This document shows positions 17,418-25,624 of a DNA stretch of 64,000 bases, piece by piece. The notes below the pieces were generated by a model. It was not told the origin of the DNA. It did not search any database and saw only the letters and a list, made by a program, of their open reading frames with translations. This DNA is from Streptomyces uncialis (GTDB lineage: Bacteria; Actinomycetota; Actinomycetes; Streptomycetales; Streptomycetaceae), in assembly GCF_001905345.1 (NCBI RefSeq), contig NZ_LFBV01000001.1, forward strand, positions 755,321-819,320, read 5' to 3'. Position 1 is the stretch's first letter. Each line of letters starts with the position of its first letter. Made by a program: the position numbers and the translations under genes.

Positions 17418-17768
17418 ATGCGCGACTCTATCGCCCGCGCCCTTGCATGGGTGCTGTCCACACTTCCGGGGACCCGCCGCACTTGTCCCGGACGGCACAC
17501 CGCCGAGCACTTCGGCAACCGGTCCGCCCCCGCGCCGCTGATCATCTGCGCACCCCGGACCCCCGTCCCGCTGCACGTCCTCGCCCGGACCGCACCCACG
17601 CCGTGGGGGCCCCGCATCCCTCCCTACCTCCGGGGGTGGATCAATGAGCAGGAAGAGCGGGAGCGGCAGCGCGAACGGCGAGAGGCAGCCGCAGCGGCCA
17701 CACGCGGTGTGGACATCCCGTTCACGTTCGACAGCTCCCACGTCGCCCGGGTGGGAGCGTCCGCATGA
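17418..17768 (+). CDS. Conserved Streptomyces hypothetical
   Basis: 116 residues starting MRDSIARALAWVLSTL behind TAAGGAG. The N-terminal part is hydrophobic then proline/arginine-rich, and the C-terminal third is a charged helix (EQEERERQRERREAAAAA). The opening matches a small family common in accessory regions of Streptomyces beside regulators. It overlaps the next gene by four bases. Function unknown. Confidence 0.65.
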   Translation: MRDSIARALAWVLSTLPGTRRTCPGRHTAEHFGNRSAPAPLIICAPRTPVPLHVLARTAPTPWGPRIPPYLRGWINEQEERERQRERREAAAAATRGVDIPFTFDSSHVARVGASA

Positions 17769-17962
17769 CGCACGACAACCCCTTCCCCCAAGTGCCCCCG
17801 ATCTCCGGTGAACACTGCTGCAAGTGCGGACGCTGGACCGAAGCACCCGTGGTGATCGGGTACGGGGCCATGAGCGGAAGCGTCAGCATCACCCACTACG
17901 TGTGCGCTGACCACGTCCACACCCGGGGCCCCTGCACCACCGACCACGCGGCGCACAGCTAG
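17765..17962 (+). CDS. Small zinc-binding-type hypothetical
   Basis: 65 residues, coupled to the previous gene by an ATGA overlap. It has CCKCGRW near the N-terminus, CADHVHTRGPC near the C-terminus and several His, giving a possible zinc site. It likely works with the upstream protein. No named family recognised. Confidence 0.6.
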   Translation: MTHDNPFPQVPPISGEHCCKCGRWTEAPVVIGYGAMSGSVSITHYVCADHVHTRGPCTTDHAAHS

Positions 17963-18064
17963 ACCCCGCAGACAGCGCGCCGTCCCGTTCGCCAAGTGTC
18001 GGACGGGGATTCGTCATTGGTCTCCCCTACTCACTGACCATGGCGTACACCCAGCACGGTCAGC

Positions 18065-18580
18065 CAAGGGCGTTCGCACTTGCGTGGACCACCGCCAGCC
18101 GGCGATCGCCGCAGCGCAGACCTACGGGCCACCCCCGCGCGTGCGGGGACCACTGGGCGGCTCGGATGGTGGAGACGAATCCGCTGGGACCACCCCCGCG
18201 CGTGCGGGGACCACTCTGCGTCGAAGGCCGCGGGGAACGGCGGCGAGGGACCACCCCCGCGCGTGCGGGGACCACTCCGAAGTAGTTGACGCAACTTCGT
18301 GTCCGAGGGGACCACCCCCGCGCGTGCGGGGACCACCTTCACAGCGCCGACTTGGTCACTCCCTGTCAGGGACCACCCCCGCGCGTGCGGGGACCACCCG
18401 AACGACACGGTCAACGACCTCGTCTACCGCGGACCACCCCCGCGCGTGCGGGGACCACCACGGAACATGGCGGAGGCTCGCCCTGGTCCGCGGACCACCC
18501 CCGCGCGTGCGGGGACCACTGAAGGTGGCGGATGCGTTGCGGTTGGTGAGGCGGACCACCCCCGCGCGTGCGGGGACCAC
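18065..18580 (-). CRISPR. CRISPR array 2 (type I-E repeats, 9 repeats/8 spacers)
   Basis: 28-bp repeats at 18126, 18187, 18248, 18309, 18370, 18431, 18492 and 18553, exactly 61 bp apart with 33-bp spacers. A degenerate ninth lies in register at 18065-18092. The plus-strand form starts GGACCACCCCCGCGCG and ends TGCGGGGACCAC. The repeat at 18126 has one change. Decay at the left and a conserved block at the right put the leader on the right and transcription on the minus strand. All eight spacers differ. Confidence 0.97.
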
Positions 18581-18640
18581 ACTTCCTGACCTGCGGGTCT
18601 CTCACGGGGTCGGGCCGTTTTCCTTTAGTCGCATCGCACC
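18581..18640 (-). promoter_or_regulatory. CRISPR array 2 leader
   Basis: Block adjacent to the last repeat, nearly identical to 22107-22166 at array 3: CTTCCTGACCTGCGGGTCTC, then GGGCCGTTTTCC and TTTAGTCGCATCGC. Weaker similarity to the array 3 flank continues to about 18715. Confidence 0.8.
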
Positions 18641-18672
18641 CCGTGGCCGTCTTCGGAGCCCCTCCGTGCGGA

Positions 18673-20091
18673 TCATGTGCACTCGTGACCTGCTCCGTCC
18701 CGGAAGGGTACAACCGTCCTCGGAGATTCTTCGGGCGCCACCCGGTCGCGCATCGACGGGGCTTGGCGTCGGCTAGAGCTCGTTCGTAGACTTCCCGCGC
18801 CACCGGGTTGGACCGGTAACTGCGGAGACGGGTACGGATGTTCGCGACGAACGTGTCCACGGCCCCCGAGTGCAGTCCGGTGTGCTCGTCGAGTACCTGC
18901 CCCCATGTGCCGCAAGCCAGTTCCAGATGCCCCAGCTCCAGTTGCCTTTCCGCCAGCATGGTGCGGAACCGCATTTCGGTGAGTCGGGAGTCGGTCGGTC
19001 GGCGCTCTCAACTGGAAATGGATTTTGCGGGAATCGACGCTACCCGCGACGTCGCCCAGCGAGTAGCGAACCTGCGCGGTGTGGTATGCCAAGGTGGCCA
19101 GGGTGTAGCCCCCTAATTGAACCTTCCCGCTGCCCGCCGCATCCATGGCCTTCTCTGTTTCCTTGATGCTGTGCAATGCGGCTTTGCGGTCCCCGGAAAG
19201 CGCGAAGCTGTGTGCTTGTTGTCCCGCCATGAACGCACGCATAAGAGGTCCGGTCGCGGGGGCGGCAGTGGCCGCCGCATTCGCCAGCCGGGTGGCAGGA
19301 GTGCCATGCCCCAGATCCGCTGCTTGAACCGACATGCCTCGGAGTACATGACAGTACGTGAGGTAGTCGCTGCTTGCTCCCGCCAATTCCAGCGCCTTGG
19401 TGTAGTACCTCTGCGCCAGCCCGTGCAGCCCCTCGTCCACCGCCATCCAGCCGGTGATGTAGCACAAGAAAGCCGCGGCGGTCATCATCTCCTTGCGCAC
19501 GTCTTCGGTGGCGTCCGCGCGAAGGTAGGGTGCGACGGTATTGGCCAAGAATGCCGCTGCCATCGGGCGGGAGGTCCTGCCGCCCCGTTTGTTGTAGACC
19601 TCGTTCAGCTTGTCGGTCATTTCGGTGACCATGTCGACGTCGGGAATCCCGATACGCGTGGCCGTACCTGCTTGAACGGCTTCCATTCTCCCTATGACAT
19701 CCGGCCAGTCAGGAATGGTGAGCGCGACGGAGAACAGGCTTACCGACCCGATGACGCTACGCCTTCCTGGCAGCATGTCGGCAGTCCCGAAGTCGATCAG
19801 GGCATCCATGGTCCCGATGCCTCCGAACTGATCAACCGAAGCGGGAAACCCTGCTTCAGCATGGGTGACCGGTCGCCCCAGCTTCCGGGCCAAGGCTTCC
19901 AGGATCAGAGGGCGGGTCGATTCCTTCGGCACGTAGCCGTTCAACCACTGGTGTGTGGAAGCTGCTTGGTACTTGGTCGGCGTCCCCCTCTCGGTGCCGA
20001 CGCGGTTCACCCACTGCGCGAGTTGGCGCAGCGTCCACCCGGTCTCGCGGAACAGTTCTGCCAGACGTACGTTCGGTACGCGGGTCGCCAC
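18673..20091 (-). CDS. XRE-like regulator with TPR-like region, C-terminus frameshifted
   Basis: 472 residues as read. The N-terminal DNA-binding part (AELFRETGWTLRQLAQWVN) and RKLGRPVTHAEAG block match the 457-residue paralogue at 1415, followed by the same helical repeat region. The match stops after SLGDVAGSVDS. The expected continuation (LTEMRFRTMLAERQLELGHL, ending REVYERALADAK) is in another frame. The shift sits at a triplicated GGTC run (18991-19003), where losing one 4-bp unit restores the frame. The gene is therefore probably a recent pseudogene or phase-variable, unless it is a sequencing error. It diverges from cassette B. Confidence 0.75.
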   Translation of the reverse strand: MATRVPNVRLAELFRETGWTLRQLAQWVNRVGTERGTPTKYQAASTHQWLNGYVPKESTRPLILEALARKLGRPVTHAEAGFPASVDQFGGIGTMDALIDFGTADMLPGRRSVIGSVSLFSVALTIPDWPDVIGRMEAVQAGTATRIGIPDVDMVTEMTDKLNEVYNKRGGRTSRPMAAAFLANTVAPYLRADATEDVRKEMMTAAAFLCYITGWMAVDEGLHGLAQRYYTKALELAGASSDYLTYCHVLRGMSVQAADLGHGTPATRLANAAATAAPATGPLMRAFMAGQQAHSFALSGDRKAALHSIKETEKAMDAAGSGKVQLGGYTLATLAYHTAQVRYSLGDVAGSVDSRKIHFQLRAPTDRLPTHRNAVPHHAGGKATGAGASGTGLRHMGAGTRRAHRTALGGRGHVRREHPYPSPQLPVQPGGAGSLRTSSSRRQAPSMRDRVAPEESPRTVVPFRDGAGHECT

Positions 20092-20262
20092 GTGCGCAAC
20101 TCCTCACGTTCAAGCGCTTGATGCTCTTAACCCGAAGGCGCTGCCTCAACGGTACTTCGCACACATCGAGGGTGTTACCTGGTGCGACACAGCAGTCACA
20201 GGGCCGATCGGGCTTCCCCGAGCGGTCGGACCGGTAGAGGAAGCCTGCGGGAGGATTCAGAC

Positions 20263-20355
20263 ATGCAGCCGTGGATTCTGAGCGAGTGCGACCATCAGTA
20301 CGAGACATGGAGTGGTGCGCAGCGCTGCATCAAGTGCGGTCACACGCAGCGGTAG
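20263..20355 (+). CDS. 30-residue zinc-ribbon-like peptide (cassette B)
   Basis: Second copy of the 30-residue peptide, starting MQPWILSECDHQYE and ending RCIKCGHTQR, behind GGGAGGA. It keeps the C-x-H and C-x2-C residues and the W-I-L opening of the copy at 15971, while differing at about a third of positions. That pattern fits selection on a translated product. It lies 62 bp before the kinase of cassette B. Confidence 0.65.
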   Translation: MQPWILSECDHQYETWSGAQRCIKCGHTQR

Positions 20356-20417
20356 TGAAGATGGGGGAGGGGGCGCCGGGCCGCCGGCATCCCCTCCGGC
20401 GATGATCGAGAGAGCCG

Positions 20418-21236
20418 ATGACTGAACGAGTCGAGTGGGACGAACTCCCGTCTGATCTGCGCAATGCCGTTGAAGCGCGCACCGGGCAGGTGGAGGCGTC
20501 GGAGAGTGTGGCGACCGGTTTCAACTGCTCGCTTGCCATGGTTCTGGACACCCGGGGCAGCGGACGCCTGTTCCTCAAAGGCGTACGGGTATCCGACTCT
20601 TCCGGGATGGCGGGTCTGCTCTGCGAAGAGCGGATCAACGGTGCGGTGCGCGGTATCAGCGCGACCATTCGCCATCGCTTCGAGCTTTCCGGATGGCTCG
20701 TCCTGACGTTCACCCACATCGACGGACGGCACGTCGACTACAGCCCCGGAACAGCTGATCTGGGCGCCGTCACTCACGTACTGCGCCGCACGCAGAGCCT
20801 GCGGGCTCCAGCATTTCCTGTTCCACAGCTCTCGGACCGGTTCGCGGGACACCTGAAGCCCGGAGAGGCGGACGTGCTGCACGGCACGCACCTGCTCCAC
20901 ACGGACACCAACCCGCACAACATGCTGATCCCGAACCACGACGGACACGCCTGCCTCGTGGACTGGGCCATGCCTGCGCTCGGCCCCGCTTGGGTCGACG
21001 CCGCCTATACGGCGAGATGGCTCATGCGCTTCGGGCAGACACCCGAAGACGCACTTGCGTGGCTGTCCGGCGTCCCCAGCTGGCAGCAGGCGCACCGTAA
21101 AGCGGTCGAGACGTTCGTACGCGTGACGTGCCGACAAGCGATCGCCCAGGTGGGAGAACGAGGGTCAGCAACCAGCAACACCCAGTTCAGGCACCTCCTC
21201 GACACCCCCGCCCCCCGCCCTTCCCGACAGCCGTAA
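20418..21236 (+). CDS. APH-like phosphotransferase (cassette B)
   Basis: 272 residues, close paralogue of 16131-16949 along its whole length with the same catalytic features (LLHTDTNPHNMLI, LVDWAMPALGPAWVD). Both N-terminal lobes carry GRLFLKGVR. It ends about 50 bp before the distal repeat of CRISPR array 3. Like cassette A it is preceded by the zinc peptide, so the two genes form a duplicated unit. Substrate unknown. Confidence 0.8.
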   Translation: MTERVEWDELPSDLRNAVEARTGQVEASESVATGFNCSLAMVLDTRGSGRLFLKGVRVSDSSGMAGLLCEERINGAVRGISATIRHRFELSGWLVLTFTHIDGRHVDYSPGTADLGAVTHVLRRTQSLRAPAFPVPQLSDRFAGHLKPGEADVLHGTHLLHTDTNPHNMLIPNHDGHACLVDWAMPALGPAWVDAAYTARWLMRFGQTPEDALAWLSGVPSWQQAHRKAVETFVRVTCRQAIAQVGERGSATSNTQFRHLLDTPAPRPSRQP

Positions 21237-21285
21237 CCACGGAACGGCCCCACCGGCCGCCCGACTCCCAGTCCTCCAGCAGCTC

Positions 21286-22106
21286 GGACCACCCCCGCGC
21301 GTGCAGGGACCACCGGACCAGCCCCTACGGCGCCCCCGTGAACCCCGGACCACCCCCGCGCGTGCGGGGACCACGTCTGCCCGGGGGTCACAGAGTTTCA
21401 GCCCACGGGACCACCCCCGCGCGTGCGGGGACCACATCTGCCCGTCACTCCCGATCGGGATCGCGTACGGACCACCCCCGCGCGTGCGGGGACCATTCCT
21501 TCAGCGAGGAGTGGACGGACAGGCGCCCGGGACCACCCCCGCGCGTGCGGGGACCATCCGCCGGACCAGATCATGTTGCCGGACTTGTACGGACCACCCC
21601 CGCGCGTGCGGGGACCATCCGTCCTCGATGTAGCCCTGGAGCGCGGTGCTGGGACCACCCCCGCGCGTGCGGGGACCATTTCCCCATCGGCATCGATGGC
21701 GCGATGGTGGCGGGACCACCCCCGCGCGTGCGGGGACCATCTCGTGGTGACGGACGGCACCTTGGGCCGGATCGGACCACCCCCGCGCGTGCGGGGACCA
21801 TGCGACAAGGCCGTCCTCGACCCCGTCGATGCGGGGACCACCCCCGCGCGTGCGGGGACCATCCCGCCGCCGTCGCACGCGCCATGTCGTACGTCGGACC
21901 ACCCCCGCGCGTGCGGGGACCATTGACGGCGACTCGGACGAGTACCCCGCTCGGCCGGACCACCCCCGCGCGTGCGGGGACCATCTCGTCGCAGGCTCCG
22001 CAGCGACGGCGAGAACCGGACCACCCCCGCGCGTGCGGGGACCATCTCGTCGCAGGCTCCGCAGCGACGGCGAGAACCGGACCACCCCCGCGCGTGCGGG
22101 GACCAT
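21286..22106 (-). CRISPR. CRISPR array 3 (type I-E repeats, 14 repeats/13 spacers)
   Basis: 28-bp repeats every 61 bp from 21286 to 22079, with 33-bp spacers. The three leftmost repeats end in GACCAC on the plus strand and the other eleven in GACCAT, so a point change arose in the leader-side repeat and was copied into all later units. The leftmost repeat also has an A in its loop-side GTGCAGGG. The two spacers next to the leader (21985-22017 and 22046-22078) are identical, a duplicated repeat-spacer unit. Leader at right, minus-strand transcription. Confidence 0.98.
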
Positions 22107-22166
22107 ACTTCCTGACCTGCGGGTCTTTCACGGGATCGGGCCGTTTTCCTTTAGTCGCATCGCGCC
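22107..22166 (-). promoter_or_regulatory. CRISPR array 3 leader
   Basis: Matches the array 2 leader almost base for base through TTTAGTCGCATCGC. Weaker homology to the array 2 flank runs on to about 22240. Confidence 0.8.
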
Positions 22167-22339
22167 CCCGTGGCCATCTCTGGCGCTCCACCGAACGGAT
22201 CACGTGTACCCGCGCCCCTGCTCCGTCCAGGAAGCGTACAACTCTCATCCAACGTCGCAACGGGGCGTAAGAATGGGCTGATTGCTGCCCAAGGTCCCCC
22301 GGCCGTGCAAGGCAATGGGCTGGCCTCGGGATACCCCCG

Positions 22340-22665
22340 TCACGTAGATGCGCAGTTCCCCGCGTCCCTCGGAGGCGCCCCAATCGGGTGGGCGTGGAAC
22401 CCCCCCTCCGCGCGCACCCGCAGGACTCACGTAAGGGGGTGGGCGGGAATCTCTGCCCGCAGACTCCGATGCTCTTCAGTCGGGTAAGAGGGACGTCGTA
22501 CCGAGCGTGTCGGATCGAGGACGGAGAATCCCGACCGGCACCGACCCGAAGAACCGGCCGGACGCGCCCTAAAGGGGCGCGGGGAACTGCGCGAAACCCA
22601 CGAGCGACGGCACAGGAACAAGCGCGTCCAGCCGGACAGACCTCAAAAGCGCAAGCGAAGGCGGG
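22340..22665. repeat. Intergenic composite repeat block 3
   Basis: No gene is supportable between the array 3 flank and the MFS gene. The block holds a short motif copy near 22350, the core of about 130 bp on the plus strand (22431-22561), one inverted 20-bp motif (near 22573) and a partial 88-bp-type unit ending at the MFS stop codon. Confidence 0.8.
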
Positions 22666-22668
22666 AGG

Positions 22669-24222
22669 CTACACCGCAGGGCCCAACCGCTCACCCCGCG
22701 GCGTGCGGTGACGGGGTGCCCCCACCGTCACCATCGTCGCCGCCACGACCACCGCGACCAGCATGATCGCGACCGCCCACCAGATCGCCACGGTGTACCC
22801 GTGCACCACCCCGACGTTGGTGACCCGCCCCACCACCGCGGGATCACCCGCGTCCGCGGGGTTCAGGTGCGCCGCGACATACGCCGTCGCGGAACTCGTC
22901 GCGATCGTGTTGAGGAGCGCCGTCCCGATCGACCCCCCGACCTGCTGCGACGTGTTGACCGTCGCGGACGTGACCCCGGAGTCCCCCGGCGCCACCCCCT
23001 GCGTGGCGGTCGCCATGACCGGCATGAACGTCATGCCCATCCCGAGCCCCAGCAGCAGCTCCGCGGGCAGGATGTGCGTGGCGTACTCCGCGTGCACGGT
23101 CAGCTGCGTGAGGATCGTCAGCCCGCCCGCGGCGAGCAGCAGCCCCGGCACCATCAGGGCCCGCGGTGCCACATGGTTCATCAGCCGGGCCGACACCTGG
23201 GTCGAGCCGACGATGATGCCCACGGTCATCGGCAGGAACGCGAGTCCCGCCTTCAGCGGCGAGTACCCGAGGATCGTCTGGAGGTAGTACGTCAGGAAGA
23301 GGAACGTCCCGAAGAGGCCGATGGTGACCAGCGCCATCGTCAGGAAGCAGCCCGCGCGGTTGCGGTCGCGGATGATGTGCAGCGGCAGCAGGGGATGTGC
23401 CGAGCGGGTCTGCCACCACACGAACACGGCGAGCATGGCGACCCCGCCCAGCAGCAGCGTCAGCACCAGCGGATCGTCCCACCCCCGCGGCTCCGCCTCG
23501 CTGAAGCCGTACACGATCGCGACCAGTCCGCCGCAGCCGAGCACCACACCGGGGATGTCGAGCCGGGCCTCATGGTGTCCCGCCCGGTCGTGCAGCAGCG
23601 ACAGCCCGCCGAGGACGGCGATCCCGGCGATCGGCACATTCACGTACAGGCACCAGCGCCAGTCGAGGAACTCGGTGAGCACCCCGCCCAGGATCAGGCC
23701 GATCGCGGCGCCGCCACCCGCGATGGCGCCGTAGATACCGAAGGCGCGCGCCCGTTCCTTGGGGTCGGTGAACGACGTCGTCAGCAGGGACAGCGCGGAC
23801 GGCGCGAGCAGCGCGGCGAACATGCCCTGCAACGCGCGGGCGCCGAACAGCATCCCGGAGTTGACCGCCGCCCCGCCGATGCCGGAGGCGATCGCGAAGC
23901 CCACCAGCCCGATGAGGAAGGTGCGTTTGCGGCCCACGAAGTCCGCGATCCGCCCGCCCAGCAGCAGGAGTCCGCCGAAGGCGAGGGTGTACGCGGTGAT
24001 GACCCATTGCCGGTTGGCGTCCGAGATGTGCAGGTCGCGCTGGGCGGACGGGAGGGCGATGTTCACGATCGTCGCGTCCAGCACCACCATCAGCTGGGCC
24101 AGCGCGATGACGACGAGACCCCACCAGCGGTGGACGTCCTGGGCACTCTCCGCCTGGGGCGGGACACCGGGTGGGCCACCCGGCACCCCGCCCGCCGCGT
24201 CACCTGTCCGGGGGTCGTTCAC
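22669..24222 (-). CDS. MFS multidrug exporter, DHA2/EmrB-QacA family
   Basis: 517-residue inner-membrane drug:proton antiporter with the 14-helix DHA2 layout. Motif D1 is visible as LMVVLDATIVNIALPSAQRD in helix 1, motif A as GRIADFVGRKR and motif C as GAIAGGGAAIGLILGGVLT. A proline/glycine-rich cytosolic N-terminus of about 35 residues precedes helix 1. Substrates are unknown. It ends at a repeat block and starts 57 bp from the oxidoreductase stop, on the same strand, so the two may be cotranscribed. Confidence 0.9.
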   Translation of the reverse strand: MNDPRTGDAAGGVPGGPPGVPPQAESAQDVHRWWGLVVIALAQLMVVLDATIVNIALPSAQRDLHISDANRQWVITAYTLAFGGLLLLGGRIADFVGRKRTFLIGLVGFAIASGIGGAAVNSGMLFGARALQGMFAALLAPSALSLLTTSFTDPKERARAFGIYGAIAGGGAAIGLILGGVLTEFLDWRWCLYVNVPIAGIAVLGGLSLLHDRAGHHEARLDIPGVVLGCGGLVAIVYGFSEAEPRGWDDPLVLTLLLGGVAMLAVFVWWQTRSAHPLLPLHIIRDRNRAGCFLTMALVTIGLFGTFLFLTYYLQTILGYSPLKAGLAFLPMTVGIIVGSTQVSARLMNHVAPRALMVPGLLLAAGGLTILTQLTVHAEYATHILPAELLLGLGMGMTFMPVMATATQGVAPGDSGVTSATVNTSQQVGGSIGTALLNTIATSSATAYVAAHLNPADAGDPAVVGRVTNVGVVHGYTVAIWWAVAIMLVAVVVAATMVTVGAPRHRTPRGERLGPAV

Positions 24223-24278
24223 CCTGACAGAACACCATGGAACACACCAGGTCGCATCCGGTGCGCGGCCCTTCGGAG

Positions 24279-25508
24279 TCAGGGCTCCAGGACCACCTTG
24301 CCGACGGTGGTCCGGGCCTCCATGGCACGGTGCGCGCCGGCCGCGTCCGCGAGGGGGAAGCGCTGCACGGCCGGGACGAGCCGCCCCTCGGCGGCCAGCC
24401 GCAGCGACCGCGACTCCAGGGTGCGCATCGGGTCCGGTCCGCCCACCCGGCTCAGGATGCGCGGACCGAGCACCACCTCGGAGCGGATGCCCCGCTCCGT
24501 CAGATACGACGCGGGGAAGGTGAGCGCCTCACCGCCGTGGACGTCGTCGCCCTCGTCGAACCAGCCGAAGACGACATGGTGTCCGCCGGGAGCGAGCAGA
24601 TCGACCGCCGCCCGCGCGGTGCCCCCGCCCACCCCGTCGAAGACGATCGTGGCGCGGCGGCCCGCGATGCCCGGCCCGCTGCCCAACCTGGCGTCCGGCC
24701 CCGTGCCCGGTCCGCCGCCCGGCCCGCCCTCCGGCCCGCCGCCCCGCCTGGCATCCGGCCCGGCGCCCGACCCACTGCCCGGCCCCGCCCCCGGCCCCGG
24801 CCCCGTGTCCGCCCCCGGTCCCGTACCCGACCCCGACCCCGACTCCGGTCCCGCCCCCGTACCCGCCGCCTCCGCCCGCCCGTCGAGGAACGCCCGTACC
24901 TCGACGGGCCAGTCGGGGTGGGTGCGGTCGACGGCGAGGTCCGCGGCACCGGCCGCCACCAGTGCCGTCCGCGCCGGGTCGCCCGCGATGCCGACGACGG
25001 TCGCGCCCGCGTGCTTCGCGTACTGGACGAGCAGGGTGCCCATGCCGCCGGCGGCCCCGGGGACGATCACCACGTCGCCGGGGCCCGGCTCCGCGAACCC
25101 GAGGACCGCGAGCGTGGTGCGGCCGGTGCCGATCATCGCGACGGCCTGGGCGAAGCCGAGCGGACCGGGGATCTCGTGCAGCCGCCCGGCCGGGACCGCG
25201 GCCTGCTCCGCGTAACCGCCCGGGACGAGGCCCAGATGGGCGACGACGCGCTTGCCGAGCCAGCGCGCGGGGACCCCCGCACCCAGCGCGGTGACCGTTC
25301 CCGCGACCTCCCGGCCGGGGACGGTCGGCAGTCGCGGTGGTTCGGGCAGGGGACCGCGGAGCCCCTGGCGCAGGGCAGTGTCGAGGAGATGCGCACCGGC
25401 CGCCGCGACCCGTACGAGAACCTCCCCGGGCGCCGGTACGGGATCGGGGACCTCGTCGACGACCAGGTTCTCGGCGGGACCGAAGGCGTGCAGACGGACG
25501 GCGCGCAT
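24279..25508 (-). CDS. Zinc-type quinone oxidoreductase (MDR family) with Gly/Pro-rich insert
   Basis: 409 residues. NADPH-dependent reductase of the quinone-oxidoreductase branch: N-terminal GroES-like fold (PVPAPGEVLVRVAAAGAHLL, PTVPGREVAGTV) and Rossmann motif GAAGGMGTLLVQYAK. The start is the ATG at 25508 behind GGAGCTCCC. Between VRAFLDGR and ATIVFDGVGGGTARAAVDLL lies an insert of about 75 residues of Gly, Pro, Ser, Asp and Arg (24660-24880) that normal relatives (320-330 residues) lack. It falls in a surface loop of the Rossmann domain, so activity may survive. Confidence 0.85.
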   Translation of the reverse strand: MRAVRLHAFGPAENLVVDEVPDPVPAPGEVLVRVAAAGAHLLDTALRQGLRGPLPEPPRLPTVPGREVAGTVTALGAGVPARWLGKRVVAHLGLVPGGYAEQAAVPAGRLHEIPGPLGFAQAVAMIGTGRTTLAVLGFAEPGPGDVVIVPGAAGGMGTLLVQYAKHAGATVVGIAGDPARTALVAAGAADLAVDRTHPDWPVEVRAFLDGRAEAAGTGAGPESGSGSGTGPGADTGPGPGAGPGSGSGAGPDARRGGGPEGGPGGGPGTGPDARLGSGPGIAGRRATIVFDGVGGGTARAAVDLLAPGGHHVVFGWFDEGDDVHGGEALTFPASYLTERGIRSEVVLGPRILSRVGGPDPMRTLESRSLRLAAEGRLVPAVQRFPLADAAGAHRAMEARTTVGKVVLEP

Positions 25509-25624
25509 GGGAGCTCCAGTGGGTGTGCTCGGGGAAGGACGATCCGCCCACCACCCTGCGACCTCACGCAACCTTGAGGTCAAGTCCGGACCGGACTGTC
25601 AGTGGCGGAGTGCACGATGGGGCC

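Noticed and set aside
21128..22270. 380-residue open frame (and others on both strands) across CRISPR array 3 rich in PRACGDH repeats
   Set aside because: It is the translation of the CRISPR repeats. The 61-bp period rotates the frame and the spacers are unrelated, so no protein is selected. The same applies to frames over arrays 1 and 2.
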